Both the position numbers and the translations under genes were made by a program. From positions 1 to 37,427 of the forward strand of contig QZJE01000016.1 in NCBI GenBank assembly GCA_003599235.1: 37,427 nucleotides of DNA. Direction: 5' to 3'. Numbering within the stretch: position 1 is the first letter of the stretch; each line of letters opens with the position of its first letter. Under the pieces are notes generated by a model. It saw only the letters and a list, made by a program, of their open reading frames with translations. It did no database searches and was not told where the DNA came from. Below, one piece after another: positions 1 to 8,247 of the stretch. This DNA is from Actinomycetota bacterium (GTDB lineage: Bacteria; Actinomycetota; Aquicultoria; SURF-47).

Positions 1-1
1 G

Positions 2-79
2 CAGAAGGTAATCCGCACTCTAGAAGAGAGCTTCTCCTGGGTTACTAACTTCAAGGCTTACTTGGATAAAAGGTTTTAG
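2..79 (+). CDS. C-terminal end of an upstream protein (partial)
   Basis: Reading from base 2, an open frame of 25 codons runs to a TAG at 77-79; the gene begins outside the window. The visible tail is charged and aromatic (it ends ...FKAYLDKRF) and I do not recognise the family. The other forward frame from base 1 hits a stop at about codon 16. That this is coding is inferred from its abutting valS with only 17 nt between, as is usual in this window. Confidence 0.5.
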   Translation, partial: QKVIRTLEESFSWVTNFKAYLDKRF

Positions 80-90
80 AGTGCTACACT
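62..90 (+). promoter_or_regulatory. Predicted promoter of valS, leaderless type
   Basis: TTGGAT at 62-67, a 17-nt spacer, then TACACT at 85-90 preceded by TGC (extended -10). The ATG of valS follows the -10 by exactly 6 nt, so a normal start site would fall on or next to the start codon. There is no Shine-Dalgarno sequence before the ATG. The -35 lies inside the end of the upstream gene. Confidence 0.5.
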
Positions 91-96
91 ACTTCC

Positions 97-2733
97 ATGC
101 CCGAACTTCCAAAGGTATACGATCCTAAAAAAGTTGAAAATAAATGGTATAAGTATTGGTTAGATAAAAAGTACTTTCATGCGGTAATTGATGAAAAATC
201 AAAACCATTCACAGTTGTTATTCCTCCTCCGAATGTTACTGGAACTTTACATGTAGGCCATGCCTTAAACAATACTTTGCAGGATATTGTCGTTAGAAAA
301 AAGAGAATGGAAGGTTTTGTCACTTTATGGCTTCCAGGCACTGACCATGCCGGAATTGCCACTCAAAATGTAGTGGAAAAAGAGCTGGCCAAAGTTGGGG
401 TGAGCCGGCATGATATCGGCCGCAAGGATTTTACTGACAAAGTTTGGCAATGGAGAGAAAAGTACGGCAATATTATTATTGACCAGCTTAAGAGCTTAGG
501 GGCGTCGTGTGATTGGGATAGAGAGCGCTTTACTATGGATGAGGCCTACAGTAAAGCCGTCAGGGAAGTTTTTGTTCATCTCTATCGTAATGATCTTATT
601 TACCGTGGTTACTATATTATTAACTGGTGCTCTAGGTGTCATACAGCATTATCTGATATTGAGGTTGAGCACTTAGAGCTCAAAGGAAATCTTTGGTATA
701 TAAAGTACCCAATTAAAGATGAGAGCAGCCACATTACAGTAGCTACCACCCGGCCGGAAACAATGCTTGGCGATACAGCTGTTGCCGTTAATCCTAATGA
801 TAAGCGTTATAAGAAGTTAATCGGCAAATCAGTTATCTTACCATTGATGGACAGAGAGATACCTATTATTGCTGATAAAGCAGTCGACCCGTCATTTGGA
901 ACAGGAGCGGTAAAAGTAACTCCGGCTCACGACCCTAATGATTTTGATATTGGCAAACGACATGGGCTAGAAGAGATAAATATTTTTAACGATGACGCAA
1001 AAGTGAATGAAAATGGTGGTAAGTATGATGGCCAAGACCGCTACCAAGCCAGAGAAGCGGTTGTAGCTGACCTGGAAAAACTCAGTTTACTTGAAAAAAC
1101 AACTGAGCATTTGCATGCGGTAGGCCATTGTTACCGTTGTGACACAGTTATTGAGCCCAGGCTTTCCTTGCAGTGGTTTGTAAAAATGCAGCCGCTGGCA
1201 GGACCTGCAATGGTCGCGGTTGAAAAAAGAAAAATAGAGTTTGTTCCAAAGAAATGGACAAAAATCTATTTTGACTGGATGGAAAACATCAAGGATTGGT
1301 GTATTTCGCGCCAGATTTGGTGGGGGCATCAAATACCGGTATGGTATTGCCAGAACTGCGAGGAAATGATTGTTGACACCATCACCCCCAGCAAATGCCC
1401 GACTTGTAAAAGCTCTGAACTTATCCAAGAAGAGGATGTTTTAGATACCTGGTTTTCCTCAGCCTTATGGCCATTTGCTACGCTTGGATGGCCAGAGAAA
1501 ACCGTTGACTTACGTTATTTTTATCCTACCAGTCTCTTATCAACCAGTTTCGATATTCTGTATTTTTGGGTAGCCAGGATGATTATGATGGGCATACATT
1601 TTATGGACAACATCCCCTTTGACAAGGTCTATATCCATGCCTTAATTCGAGATGCTCACGGCAAAAAGATGTCTAAGTCCAGAGGCAATGTAATTGATCC
1701 CATGACTATTATTGATAAGTTTGGAACAGATGCCCTGCGCTTTACTTTAGCTTCTCTGGCTGTTCCCGGAAGAGATGTTTTTTTATCGCAGGAGCGTATC
1801 GAAGGTTATCGAAATTTTGCCAACAAGATCTGGAATGTTGGCCGTTTCATCCTCTCAAACGTAGCTGACATTAAAGAAAAGATGAGCTATAAAAAAGCTG
1901 ATTTAGAATTAGCTGATATATGGATACTATCTAGGTGTAATGATTTAATTAAGGAAGTTGATAAATATTCTAACAATTACGATTTTTCTAAAGCGGCCAA
2001 ATCTATTTACAATTTTATATGGTCAGAGTTGGCAGATTGGTATCTGGAACTGTCTAAACAGCGATTGTATGAAAAAGATAAAAAAGCTAAAAAAACAGTC
2101 CAAGCTGTTCTCCTAGAAGTTTTCGATAGAACCCTGAAAATGCTGCATCCATATATGCCGTTTATAACTGAAGAAATCTGGCAAATGCTGCCTGGCACTT
2201 CTGAAAGCATTGTTGTGGCTGATTATCCGAAATGTGACGATAAAAAGATAAACAAAGAATCGGAAAAAGAAATGCAGTTAATAATGGATGTGGTGGTAGC
2301 GGTGCGCTCTATTAGGTCTGAGTTAAAGATAGCCCCGGCAAGACGCATAAAAGTTATTTTGAGTAGCGGTTATTCCAATTATTTAAATATTTTGCGCCGT
2401 CATAAGGATTATTTGATTAGCTTAGCAAAAATAGATGAGCTCTTAATTGAGAAAAACGCTAAAAGGCCTGATTATTCAGCAATCGCTGTAGAACACGGCA
2501 TCGATGTATTTATCCCCTTAGAGGGCTTAGTTGACGCTGTCGAAGAGCTTAAGAGAATTAAAAAAGAACTTGTCTCAGTAGAATTAGAGCTAGAAGGGAT
2601 TAGAAAAAAACTTAAAAACAAAGAATTTGTAAGTAAAGCTCCACAGCACATTGTTAGCAAAGAAAAAGACAAAGAAGGCTCATTATTGGCTAAGTTAGAG
2701 AAATTAGAAGAACAGCAGCGGATATTTGGATGA
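97..2733 (+). CDS. valS: Valyl-tRNA synthetase
   Basis: Class Ia aminoacyl-tRNA synthetase that charges tRNA-Val in the cytoplasm. At 878 residues it has the full family length. The HIGH-type motif (HVGH, about residues 51-54) lies in the PPPNVTG block. The KMSKS loop is at 524-528. The CP1 editing domain carries the TTRPETMLGD block from about 217. Several Cys pairs (CSRC, CYRC, CQNC with CPTC) look like zinc-binding knuckles as in many bacterial ValS. The C-terminal 60 residues are a Lys/Glu-rich coiled coil that should contact tRNA. The ATG at 97 gives the canonical N-terminus; no ribosome binding site is visible and a promoter ends 6 nt upstream. The stop overlaps the folC start (ATGA). 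Confidence 0.97.
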   Translation: MPELPKVYDPKKVENKWYKYWLDKKYFHAVIDEKSKPFTVVIPPPNVTGTLHVGHALNNTLQDIVVRKKRMEGFVTLWLPGTDHAGIATQNVVEKELAKVGVSRHDIGRKDFTDKVWQWREKYGNIIIDQLKSLGASCDWDRERFTMDEAYSKAVREVFVHLYRNDLIYRGYYIINWCSRCHTALSDIEVEHLELKGNLWYIKYPIKDESSHITVATTRPETMLGDTAVAVNPNDKRYKKLIGKSVILPLMDREIPIIADKAVDPSFGTGAVKVTPAHDPNDFDIGKRHGLEEINIFNDDAKVNENGGKYDGQDRYQAREAVVADLEKLSLLEKTTEHLHAVGHCYRCDTVIEPRLSLQWFVKMQPLAGPAMVAVEKRKIEFVPKKWTKIYFDWMENIKDWCISRQIWWGHQIPVWYCQNCEEMIVDTITPSKCPTCKSSELIQEEDVLDTWFSSALWPFATLGWPEKTVDLRYFYPTSLLSTSFDILYFWVARMIMMGIHFMDNIPFDKVYIHALIRDAHGKKMSKSRGNVIDPMTIIDKFGTDALRFTLASLAVPGRDVFLSQERIEGYRNFANKIWNVGRFILSNVADIKEKMSYKKADLELADIWILSRCNDLIKEVDKYSNNYDFSKAAKSIYNFIWSELADWYLELSKQRLYEKDKKAKKTVQAVLLEVFDRTLKMLHPYMPFITEEIWQMLPGTSESIVVADYPKCDDKKINKESEKEMQLIMDVVVAVRSIRSELKIAPARRIKVILSSGYSNYLNILRRHKDYLISLAKIDELLIEKNAKRPDYSAIAVEHGIDVFIPLEGLVDAVEELKRIKKELVSVELELEGIRKKLKNKEFVSKAPQHIVSKEKDKEGSLLAKLEKLEEQQRIFG

Positions 2734-3914
2734 ACTTCAATCAAGCAATATCTTATCTCGACGATAGTTTAGATTTTGGCATTAAACAGGGAACCAAGCG
2801 GATAATAGCACTTCTTAAAAAATTAGGAGATCCCCAACAAAGGTACCATTCTATTATTGTTACAGGTACTAACGGAAAAACCTCTACTACTAAAATGATT
2901 GGGGCTATTCTTAGCCAGACAGGTTTGAAGGTAGGAGTCTATACCTCCCCTCACCTATACAGCTATTGCGAGCGTATTGAAGTTAATGGAGCGCAAATAA
3001 GCCAGGAAGAACTGGTGGCTTTAGTAGATGAAATAAAACCAATTATCAAAGAAGTTAATGTCGAGCTTAAGGATAGTCTGTCTAATTTTGAAATTGTTAC
3101 CGCTTTAACCTTTTACTATTTTGCAAAGAAAGATATAGAAGTAGCTGTATTAGAGGTAGGTATGGGCGGAAGGTGGGATGCTACCAATATTGCTGATGCT
3201 AAAGTAGCAGTAATAACCAACGTAACCTTGGATCACACCAACATCTTAGGAGAAACAATTGCAGAAATTGCTAGAGAAAAATCTTATGTTATCAAAGAAG
3301 GCAGCCAAGCGGTAGTTGGCAGTCTCGAGCCCGAAGCTATGAGAGTTGTTAGTAATAGAGTAAAAGATGTAAAGGCTAACCTTATAGTAGAGGGTGAGGT
3401 TAGCGATGATTATATGGCGCAAAATAAAGCGTTAGCTATTAGTGCGGCAGAGTTTTATTTGCAAAAATCTCTGGATAATAACTCAATCAACCAAGCATTG
3501 AAGGATTTAACCATTATTGCCAGAAGGGAACTAATCGGATTAAATCCTACAATTATTGTTGATGGTTCTCACAATGAAGATGGTGCCAGGCAACTTATCA
3601 AATCTATTAAACAAGATTTTACCTATAAAAAAGCTATCCTGATAATTTCGGTTTACAAAGATAAAGATTATCTAAATGTTGCCAAAGTATTTAAGGATTT
3701 TGCTGATTTAAGTATTATTACTCAAAATAATAGCGAGCGGGCTCAAGAAACATCTGTACTAGCTCAAGCATTTATATGCAGTGATTTCATTGCTGAGCCA
3801 TCAATTAAAAATGCTATTGAGATAGCTAGAAAAAAAGCAACAGCAGACGATTTAATTCTAATAACCGGCTCTTTTGCTACAGCGGCCGAGGCCAGATTGT
3901 GTTTATTGGAATAG
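2730..3914 (+). CDS. folC: Folylpolyglutamate synthase / dihydrofolate synthase
   Basis: Mur-ligase-family enzyme that adds glutamate to dihydropteroate and/or to folates. The P-loop TGTNGKT is at about 45-51, and the GMGGRWDATN block typical of FolC follows the central region. The C-terminal Mur domain contains the DGSHNEDG motif that binds the folate/ATP interface. At 394 residues it is slightly short for the family (usually about 420-430) but no motif is missing. The start overlaps the valS stop by 4 nt, implying translational coupling. A valS-folC pair is common in Clostridia-like genomes. Whether it has both activities cannot be read from sequence. Confidence 0.95.
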   Translation: MNFNQAISYLDDSLDFGIKQGTKRIIALLKKLGDPQQRYHSIIVTGTNGKTSTTKMIGAILSQTGLKVGVYTSPHLYSYCERIEVNGAQISQEELVALVDEIKPIIKEVNVELKDSLSNFEIVTALTFYYFAKKDIEVAVLEVGMGGRWDATNIADAKVAVITNVTLDHTNILGETIAEIAREKSYVIKEGSQAVVGSLEPEAMRVVSNRVKDVKANLIVEGEVSDDYMAQNKALAISAAEFYLQKSLDNNSINQALKDLTIIARRELIGLNPTIIVDGSHNEDGARQLIKSIKQDFTYKKAILIISVYKDKDYLNVAKVFKDFADLSIITQNNSERAQETSVLAQAFICSDFIAEPSIKNAIEIARKKATADDLILITGSFATAAEARLCLLE

Positions 3915-3918
3915 TTGT

Positions 3919-3939
3919 GGTCAAAGGTCAAAGGGTAAA
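3919..3939 (+). repeat. Heptamer tandem tract, 3 units
   Basis: Units GGTCAAA, GGTCAAA, GGGTAAA in perfect 7-nt register, beginning 5 nt after the folC stop codon. This is the first of a series of such tracts at gene ends in the window. Confidence 0.75.
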
Positions 3940-3944
3940 ATTTA

Positions 3945-3974
3945 TTGCCCAACTCTTGAGCTTTCTGCTATGAT
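3945..3974 (+). promoter_or_regulatory. Predicted promoter of the zinc-ribbon membrane protein gene
   Basis: TTGCCC at 3945-3950, an 18-nt spacer, then TATGAT at 3969-3974 preceded by TGC (extended -10). The predicted transcript start leaves about 10 nt before the ATG at 3991 with no Shine-Dalgarno, so the message would be nearly leaderless. Confidence 0.45.
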
Positions 3975-3990
3975 TTTTTTATAAATCGTT

Positions 3991-4434
3991 ATGGACCCTA
4001 TTACCGGTATGGAAAATTTTTTTACATCGCCCCTATTTGTGTTTTTTACTAGCATGTTCTATATATTTTTGGCTGCTTTTTGGCTGTCACTGGGCTACTG
4101 GACTCTTCAGGATAGCCGCCGCCGGGGAGCTAATGCACCTTACTGGACGACGGTATCATTATTGTTTCCGGTATTCGGCTGGTTGATATATTTAATTGCC
4201 AGGCCTCCAGAGTATTTAGAAGATGTTAGGGAACGTGAATTAGAAATAAAGGCTATTGAAGCTAAGCTAAATGGGGCAGAACAGGAGTGCCCATCTTGCA
4301 AAAAAGAAGTGAGCAACGATTTTTTACTTTGTCCGTATTGCAGAAAGAATCTTAAAAACGCCTGTGCTAAGTGCTCAAAAGCTTTGGATTTAAAATGGGA
4401 AATCTGTCCGTATTGTAAAACGGCAGTTAAGTGA
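3991..4434 (+). CDS. Membrane protein with double zinc ribbon
   Basis: A 147-residue protein of unknown function. Two hydrophobic segments (about 14-38 and 52-70) flank a short basic loop (DSRRRG), giving a small membrane anchor. A charged helix follows (75-95). The C-terminal half has four CxxC pairs at 100/103, 114/117, 125/128 and 139/142, which form two tandem zinc ribbons predicted to face the cytoplasm. Similar N-terminal two-helix, C-terminal zinc-ribbon proteins are common in Actinomycetota and Bacillota, usually uncharacterised. It lies between folC and ndk with its own predicted promoter. A role in membrane-associated regulation or protein interaction is a guess. Confidence 0.8.
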   Translation: MDPITGMENFFTSPLFVFFTSMFYIFLAAFWLSLGYWTLQDSRRRGANAPYWTTVSLLFPVFGWLIYLIARPPEYLEDVRERELEIKAIEAKLNGAEQECPSCKKEVSNDFLLCPYCRKNLKNACAKCSKALDLKWEICPYCKTAVK

Positions 4435-4444
4435 AGGAGAAAAT

Positions 4445-4852
4445 GTGGATAAGACGCTAGTTGTTATTAAGCCAGATGGTGTACGCAAAGGATTAGTTGG
4501 CGAAATTATTAACCGTTTCGAGCGGCGCCATATAGATATTGAAGTTATCGAGTTTACTAAGCTTAAAAAAGAAAAGGCTCAAGAGCTTTACTCGGTACAC
4601 GAAGGCAAACCTTTTTATGATGATTTGGTAGATTTTATTGTTAGCGGGCCTATTGTTTTGATGGTATTAAAGGGCGAAGAAGTAATACCTGTTATTAGAA
4701 AAATGATGGGAGCTACAGATCCCAAAGAAGCAGACCCAGGCACCATCAGGGGGGACTTTGCTTTAGATATCTCTCAGAATATCATCCACGGCTCGGACTC
4801 AGAGCAAAGTGCCAACCGGGAAATCGCCATCTTCTTTCCTGAATTAGTTTAA
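4445..4852 (+). CDS. ndk: Nucleoside diphosphate kinase
   Basis: Transfers the gamma-phosphate from ATP to other nucleoside diphosphates. At 135 residues it has the normal length. The phospho-accepting histidine is H115 in the NIIHGSDS motif, and the N-terminus has the VVIKPDGV block. The start is GTG at 4445: the ATG two bases earlier is out of frame, while AAGGAG at 4434-4439 sits 5 nt before the GTG. It follows the zinc-ribbon gene closely and is probably co-transcribed with it. Confidence 0.97.
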   Translation: MDKTLVVIKPDGVRKGLVGEIINRFERRHIDIEVIEFTKLKKEKAQELYSVHEGKPFYDDLVDFIVSGPIVLMVLKGEEVIPVIRKMMGATDPKEADPGTIRGDFALDISQNIIHGSDSEQSANREIAIFFPELV

Positions 4853-4864
4853 AGTAGTTATAAT
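4835..4864 (+). promoter_or_regulatory. Predicted leaderless promoter before the NusG-II gene
   Basis: A consensus TATAAT at 4859-4864 ends exactly 6 nt before the ATG at 4871, the same spacing as at valS. A weak -35 (TTTCCT, 4835-4840) lies 18 nt upstream, inside ndk. There is no ribosome binding site before the ATG, which supports a leaderless transcript. Confidence 0.5.
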
Positions 4865-4870
4865 TAATCC

Positions 4871-5245
4871 ATGTCATTAACCAGGTTAGATAAACTAATT
4901 CTTGTCATTGTCATAACAATTGGGTTGTTGTCTTTTGCTGTAGTAAAGCAGGTTAGCTCCCATGATTCTGCTAATGAAGTAGTGGTTAAAATCAATTCCA
5001 AAAAGGTTGCTAGTTTAGCAATTAACTATGACAAAGTATACGTCTTTCAAAACAACGGCTTGAAATGCTGGGTAGAAATCAAGAATAAAAAAATTAGAAT
5101 AAAAAAAACTAAATGTCCCAATAAACTATGCTACAAGCAAGGCTTTATATCTGCTCCGGGTGACAGTATCGTTTGTGCTCCCATGAGACTTATTGTAACT
5201 ATCCCAATAAAGCAAAAAAAGGTGGTGGACTTTGTTACCCGCTAA
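4871..5245 (+). CDS. NusG domain II-containing protein (former DUF1312)
   Basis: A 124-residue protein with an N-terminal membrane segment (about 8-26) and an extracytoplasmic beta domain. Cysteines 66, 82, 87 and 102 include the CPNKLC and IVCAP motifs that mark the stand-alone NusG_II family (PF07009). Its function is not established. Members are commonly encoded next to a Gx-transporter protein, as here, where the next gene overlaps it by 14 nt. The four cysteines may form disulfides or bind a ligand outside the membrane; this is inference. The despite-the-name relation to transcription factor NusG is only structural. Confidence 0.8.
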   Translation: MSLTRLDKLILVIVITIGLLSFAVVKQVSSHDSANEVVVKINSKKVASLAINYDKVYVFQNNGLKCWVEIKNKKIRIKKTKCPNKLCYKQGFISAPGDSIVCAPMRLIVTIPIKQKKVVDFVTR

Positions 5246-5756
5246 CCCAAAAAAATTAGCGCTGTTTGGGATATTTTTAAGCTTAGGGCTTGTTCTTCAA
5301 GCAATAGAAAATATTTATCTGCCATCTATGTTTATTCCCGGGGTTAAAATCGGGCTGGCAAATTTAATAACTTTGCTAATGTTACCATTTTTTGGATTCT
5401 TTGAACTAGGCCTAGCGGTGTTATTAAGGGTGGTATTAAGTTCTTTTTTTAGCGGTACTTTTTTATCTATGGCATTCTATTTTAGCTTAAGCGGGGCAAC
5501 TATAAGCTTTCTTGTAATGTATGTTCTATATAAAACATTGCATAAAAGACTAAGTTATGCCGGAATAAGCTTAGCAGGGGCCTTATTCCATAACATCGCT
5601 CAACTTATGGTGGCTGTACTGGTTGTTGGAAGCTGGGCTGTATTAATCCAGCTGCCAATTTTAATTTTATCAGCAATACTTACCGGTTTATTCCTTGGCA
5701 TTGTAGGTAATATCTTAAGTCAGCAGTTAGAGGATATTATAAGCTACGAGCTATAA
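5232..5756 (+). CDS. Gx transporter family membrane protein (heptaprenyl diphosphate synthase component I family)
   Basis: A 174-residue hydrophobic protein with about five membrane segments, beginning with the KLALFGIFLSLGLVLQAIE signature of the PF07456 family. The LPSMFIPGVKIGLANLITL region resembles the substrate-specificity (S) components of ECF transporters, so a transport role is likelier than the historical synthase name. The start is TTG at 5232, inside the previous gene, with a GGTGG stretch upstream; no ATG or GTG lies near. Its last five codons lie in a heptamer tract. The substrate is unknown. Confidence 0.8.
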   Translation: MLPANPKKLALFGIFLSLGLVLQAIENIYLPSMFIPGVKIGLANLITLLMLPFFGFFELGLAVLLRVVLSSFFSGTFLSMAFYFSLSGATISFLVMYVLYKTLHKRLSYAGISLAGALFHNIAQLMVAVLVVGSWAVLIQLPILILSAILTGLFLGIVGNILSQQLEDIISYEL

Positions 5757-5761
5757 GCTGC
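5741..5761 (+). repeat. Heptamer tandem tract spanning a stop codon, 3 units
   Basis: Units AAGCTAC, GAGCTAT, AAGCTGC in 7-nt register. The stop codon of the Gx-transporter gene (5754-5756) lies inside the tract, so the tract supplies the last residues of that protein. Confidence 0.6.
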
Positions 5762-5769
5762 CTGTTTGC

Positions 5770-5798
5770 TTTACAAGGGCATCGATAATTGCTATATT
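5770..5798 (+). promoter_or_regulatory. Predicted promoter of the mreB operon
   Basis: TTTACA at 5770-5775, a 17-nt spacer, then TATATT at 5793-5798 preceded by TGC (extended -10). The predicted start near 5805 leaves a leader of about 40 nt to the mreB ATG. AAAGGA upstream of the ATG serves as ribosome binding site. Confidence 0.6.
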
Positions 5799-5845
5799 TA
5801 AAAGCCGTCTAAATATTCATCCAATGATACTTTAAAGGATTATAT

Positions 5846-6877
5846 ATGTTTAACTTTTTAGCAATTCCGTTCGGCCGCGATATGGCGGTTGACTTGGGAA
5901 CGGCAAATACCAAGGTCCATGTAAAAGGCCAGGGGATTGTATTGATGGAGCCTTCCGTTGTGGCAATTGATAAGTTTAGCGGCAAGATTTTAGCTGTCGG
6001 AAGCGAAGCCAAAAGGATGCTTGGCAGGACACCCGGTAACATCGTTGCTATAAGGCCATTAAAAGACGGGGTTATCGCTGATTTTGATGTAACCGAGAGT
6101 ATGCTGCGATATTTTATTCAAAAAGTTCACCGTCGTAGTTTTGCCGTGCGTCCCAGGGTTGTGGTATGTGTTCCATCCGGGGTAACAGAGGTGGAAAAAA
6201 GAGCGGTTTTCGAAGCTACTCTTCAAGCAGGTGCCCGGGCAGCTTATTTGATTGAGGAGCCTATGGCAGCTGCTATCGGAGCCGAACTTCCCGTGCAAGA
6301 GCCTACTGGCAGCATGGTTGTAGATATTGGCGGAGGAACAACTGAGGTAGCTGTTGTCTCCCTAGGCGGCATTGTTACCAGCCAGTCTATTAGAATTGGC
6401 GGCGATGAGTTTGATGAAGCCATCATAAATCATGTTAAAAAGGAATATAATGTCATGATTGGAGAGAGAACTTCTGAGGAGATAAAAATAGAGATTGGCT
6501 CGGCCTATCCGCTAACTGACGAAGAAGATGCAGAGATCAGAGGAAGAGATTTACTAACCGGACTTCCTAGAAATATTATTTTGTCCTCTGAGGAAATAAG
6601 AACCGCAATTGAGGAACCAGTGCTGGCAATTGTGCAAGCTGTTAAATCAACTCTTGAGAAAACTCCGCCTGAGTTAGCTTCGGATTTAATGGATAGAGGG
6701 ATAGTATTAACCGGTGGAGGCTCTCAGCTGCGTAATTTAGATGAAAGACTGCGCCAGGAAACATCTATGCCGGTACACTTAACCGAGGATCCGTTAACTT
6801 GCGTAGTTATGGGCTCCGGTAAGGCTTTAGAAGAAATAAATGTTTTAAAAAGAGTATTAATCGGTACCCGCCGGTAA
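5846..6877 (+). CDS. mreB: Rod shape-determining protein MreB
   Basis: Bacterial actin that assembles under the membrane and guides lateral wall synthesis. The 343-residue length is typical. An N-terminal hydrophobic stretch ([10 protein letters not shown]) resembles the amphipathic membrane-binding sequence of MreB. The phosphate-1 motif starts at D16 (DLGTANTKV), the phosphate-2 motif is [12 protein letters not shown], and the adenosine motif is near [10 protein letters not shown]. It is first in a five-gene elongasome operon (mreB-mreC-mreD-mrdA-rodA). The window therefore suggests a rod-shaped cell. Confidence 0.97.
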   Translation: MFNFLAIPFGRDMAVDLGTANTKVHVKGQGIVLMEPSVVAIDKFSGKILAVGSEAKRMLGRTPGNIVAIRPLKDGVIADFDVTESMLRYFIQKVHRRSFAVRPRVVVCVPSGVTEVEKRAVFEATLQAGARAAYLIEEPMAAAIGAELPVQEPTGSMVVDIGGGTTEVAVVSLGGIVTSQSIRIGGDEFDEAIINHVKKEYNVMIGERTSEEIKIEIGSAYPLTDEEDAEIRGRDLLTGLPRNIILSSEEIRTAIEEPVLAIVQAVKSTLEKTPPELASDLMDRGIVLTGGGSQLRNLDERLRQETSMPVHLTEDPLTCVVMGSGKALEEINVLKRVLIGTRR

Positions 6878-6881
6878 AAAA

Positions 6882-7739
6882 ATGTTTTACCGTCAAAGCA
6901 GCTTTAGAAATCGCATAATCATCGTTTTGCTGGTTGTTGTCTGCATCCTGCTAATTACATTTTATTATAAACAAAGAAACGAAGGACTAATACAAGCTTC
7001 TAAGAACTTAACTGTTAGCCTGGTAAGCTCGGTGCAAATTGGGGCTTCTAAAGTGTTTTCTCCAGTTAGAAATGGACTAAATTATCTTTCTGGGCTAGGT
7101 AGTGCTAAAAGTCAGAATGTAGAATTAAAAGCTAAATTAAGTAAAGCAAAGAGTCAAATAAATCAGTATAGAGCAGCAGCATTAGAAAACGAGCGCTTAA
7201 GAAAACTTCTTAATCTGCCAACTAGAAAACAATATAAAACACTAGCAGCAATTGTAATTGGAGTGTCGTCGAATAGCTGGGAAGATTATGTAACCATCGA
7301 TAAAGGATTAAGTGATGGTGTTAAAAGGAAAATGCCGGTAATAACAAGCGACGGCCTAATTGGTCAGATAAGCATTGCTTCAGCAAATGCATCACTTGTG
7401 CAATTAATCACTGACTCTAAAAGCGGGGTAGCTGCCGAAGTATTAGGTTCCTCAGACCGCGGTTTAATAGAGGGTAATTTATCAGGCAAATTAAGTTTAG
7501 ATTATGTTGATAAAACCGCCAAAATCAGCAAAGGAGACACGGTAGTGACTTCCGGGTTAGGAGGAGTATTTCCAAAAGGGTTATTAGTTGGGAAAGTTTC
7601 ATTAATTAAAAGCAGCCCTTCGGACTTATATAAGCGTGTTGAAGTTACCTCTGATGTGGATTTTACCAGGTTAGGCGAAGTATTGGTCTTAAAAAGTCCA
7701 CTGCCGCCGGATACCTCTGCCCTAGAGAGGCTAAGATAG
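6882..7739 (+). CDS. mreC: Rod shape-determining protein MreC
   Basis: Elongasome scaffold that links MreB and PBP2. The 285 residues comprise a short cytoplasmic N-terminus, one membrane helix (about 12-28), a coiled coil (about 70-110), then the beta-rich MreC domain with the VITSDGLIGQI and VVTSGLGGVFPKGLLVG blocks. It begins 4 nt after mreB and ends 3 nt before mreD. No obvious strong ribosome binding site precedes it, so coupling with mreB is likely. Confidence 0.95.
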   Translation: MFYRQSSFRNRIIIVLLVVVCILLITFYYKQRNEGLIQASKNLTVSLVSSVQIGASKVFSPVRNGLNYLSGLGSAKSQNVELKAKLSKAKSQINQYRAAALENERLRKLLNLPTRKQYKTLAAIVIGVSSNSWEDYVTIDKGLSDGVKRKMPVITSDGLIGQISIASANASLVQLITDSKSGVAAEVLGSSDRGLIEGNLSGKLSLDYVDKTAKISKGDTVVTSGLGGVFPKGLLVGKVSLIKSSPSDLYKRVEVTSDVDFTRLGEVLVLKSPLPPDTSALERLR

Positions 7740-7742
7740 CCG

Positions 7743-8246
7743 ATGCGCTTATTTTATAATTATCTAGTAGTAGCAATAGCTTTCCTGATACAGGTGGCGG
7801 TAATGCCATACTTTCGCGTCTTTGGAATTATTCCCGATATAGTTTTAGTGACAGTGGTATGTTTTTCTTTTATAGAAGGACAGCTAGCTGGCGGCTTAAA
7901 TGGCTTTTTTGGGGGAGTCCTGCAAGACTTAATTTCTTTACGTGGTTTTGGTGTTAATGCTTTAAGCTATACCATCGTTGGTTACGGCTCTGGTTTATTT
8001 GAGCAAACGCTTTTTGCAGGCAACCTATTTTTAGTAGTTCCGGCAGTAGCTATTGCAACAATTGCCAGTCATTTTTTGTATGTCTGGTTGGCATTTTTGG
8101 TGGGTTATCAAATCCACCTCTCTTTTTTTGGTACCACAATACCGACTGCTATCTACAATGGTTTGCTCAGTGTGGTTGTCTTTATTCCGCTATCTAAGTT
8201 CTGGGGTCGGTTTGTAGATGAGGCTCCCAAAGGAGTAATCTCTTAA
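7743..8246 (+). CDS. mreD: Rod shape-determining protein MreD
   Basis: Integral membrane protein of the elongasome. The 167 residues form about five to six hydrophobic segments, with the family's FxxGxxxDLxS-like patch visible as FFGGVLQDLISLRGFGVNAL. Identification rests on length, topology and position between mreC and mrdA, since MreD sequences are poorly conserved. It is tightly packed: 3 nt after mreC and 1 nt before mrdA. Confidence 0.92.
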   Translation: MRLFYNYLVVAIAFLIQVAVMPYFRVFGIIPDIVLVTVVCFSFIEGQLAGGLNGFFGGVLQDLISLRGFGVNALSYTIVGYGSGLFEQTLFAGNLFLVVPAVAIATIASHFLYVWLAFLVGYQIHLSFFGTTIPTAIYNGLLSVVVFIPLSKFWGRFVDEAPKGVIS

Positions 8247-8247
8247 T

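Noticed and set aside
1..96. T-box leader before valS
   Set aside because: Most of the region is the end of an upstream coding frame, and no T-box sequence or terminator is seen.
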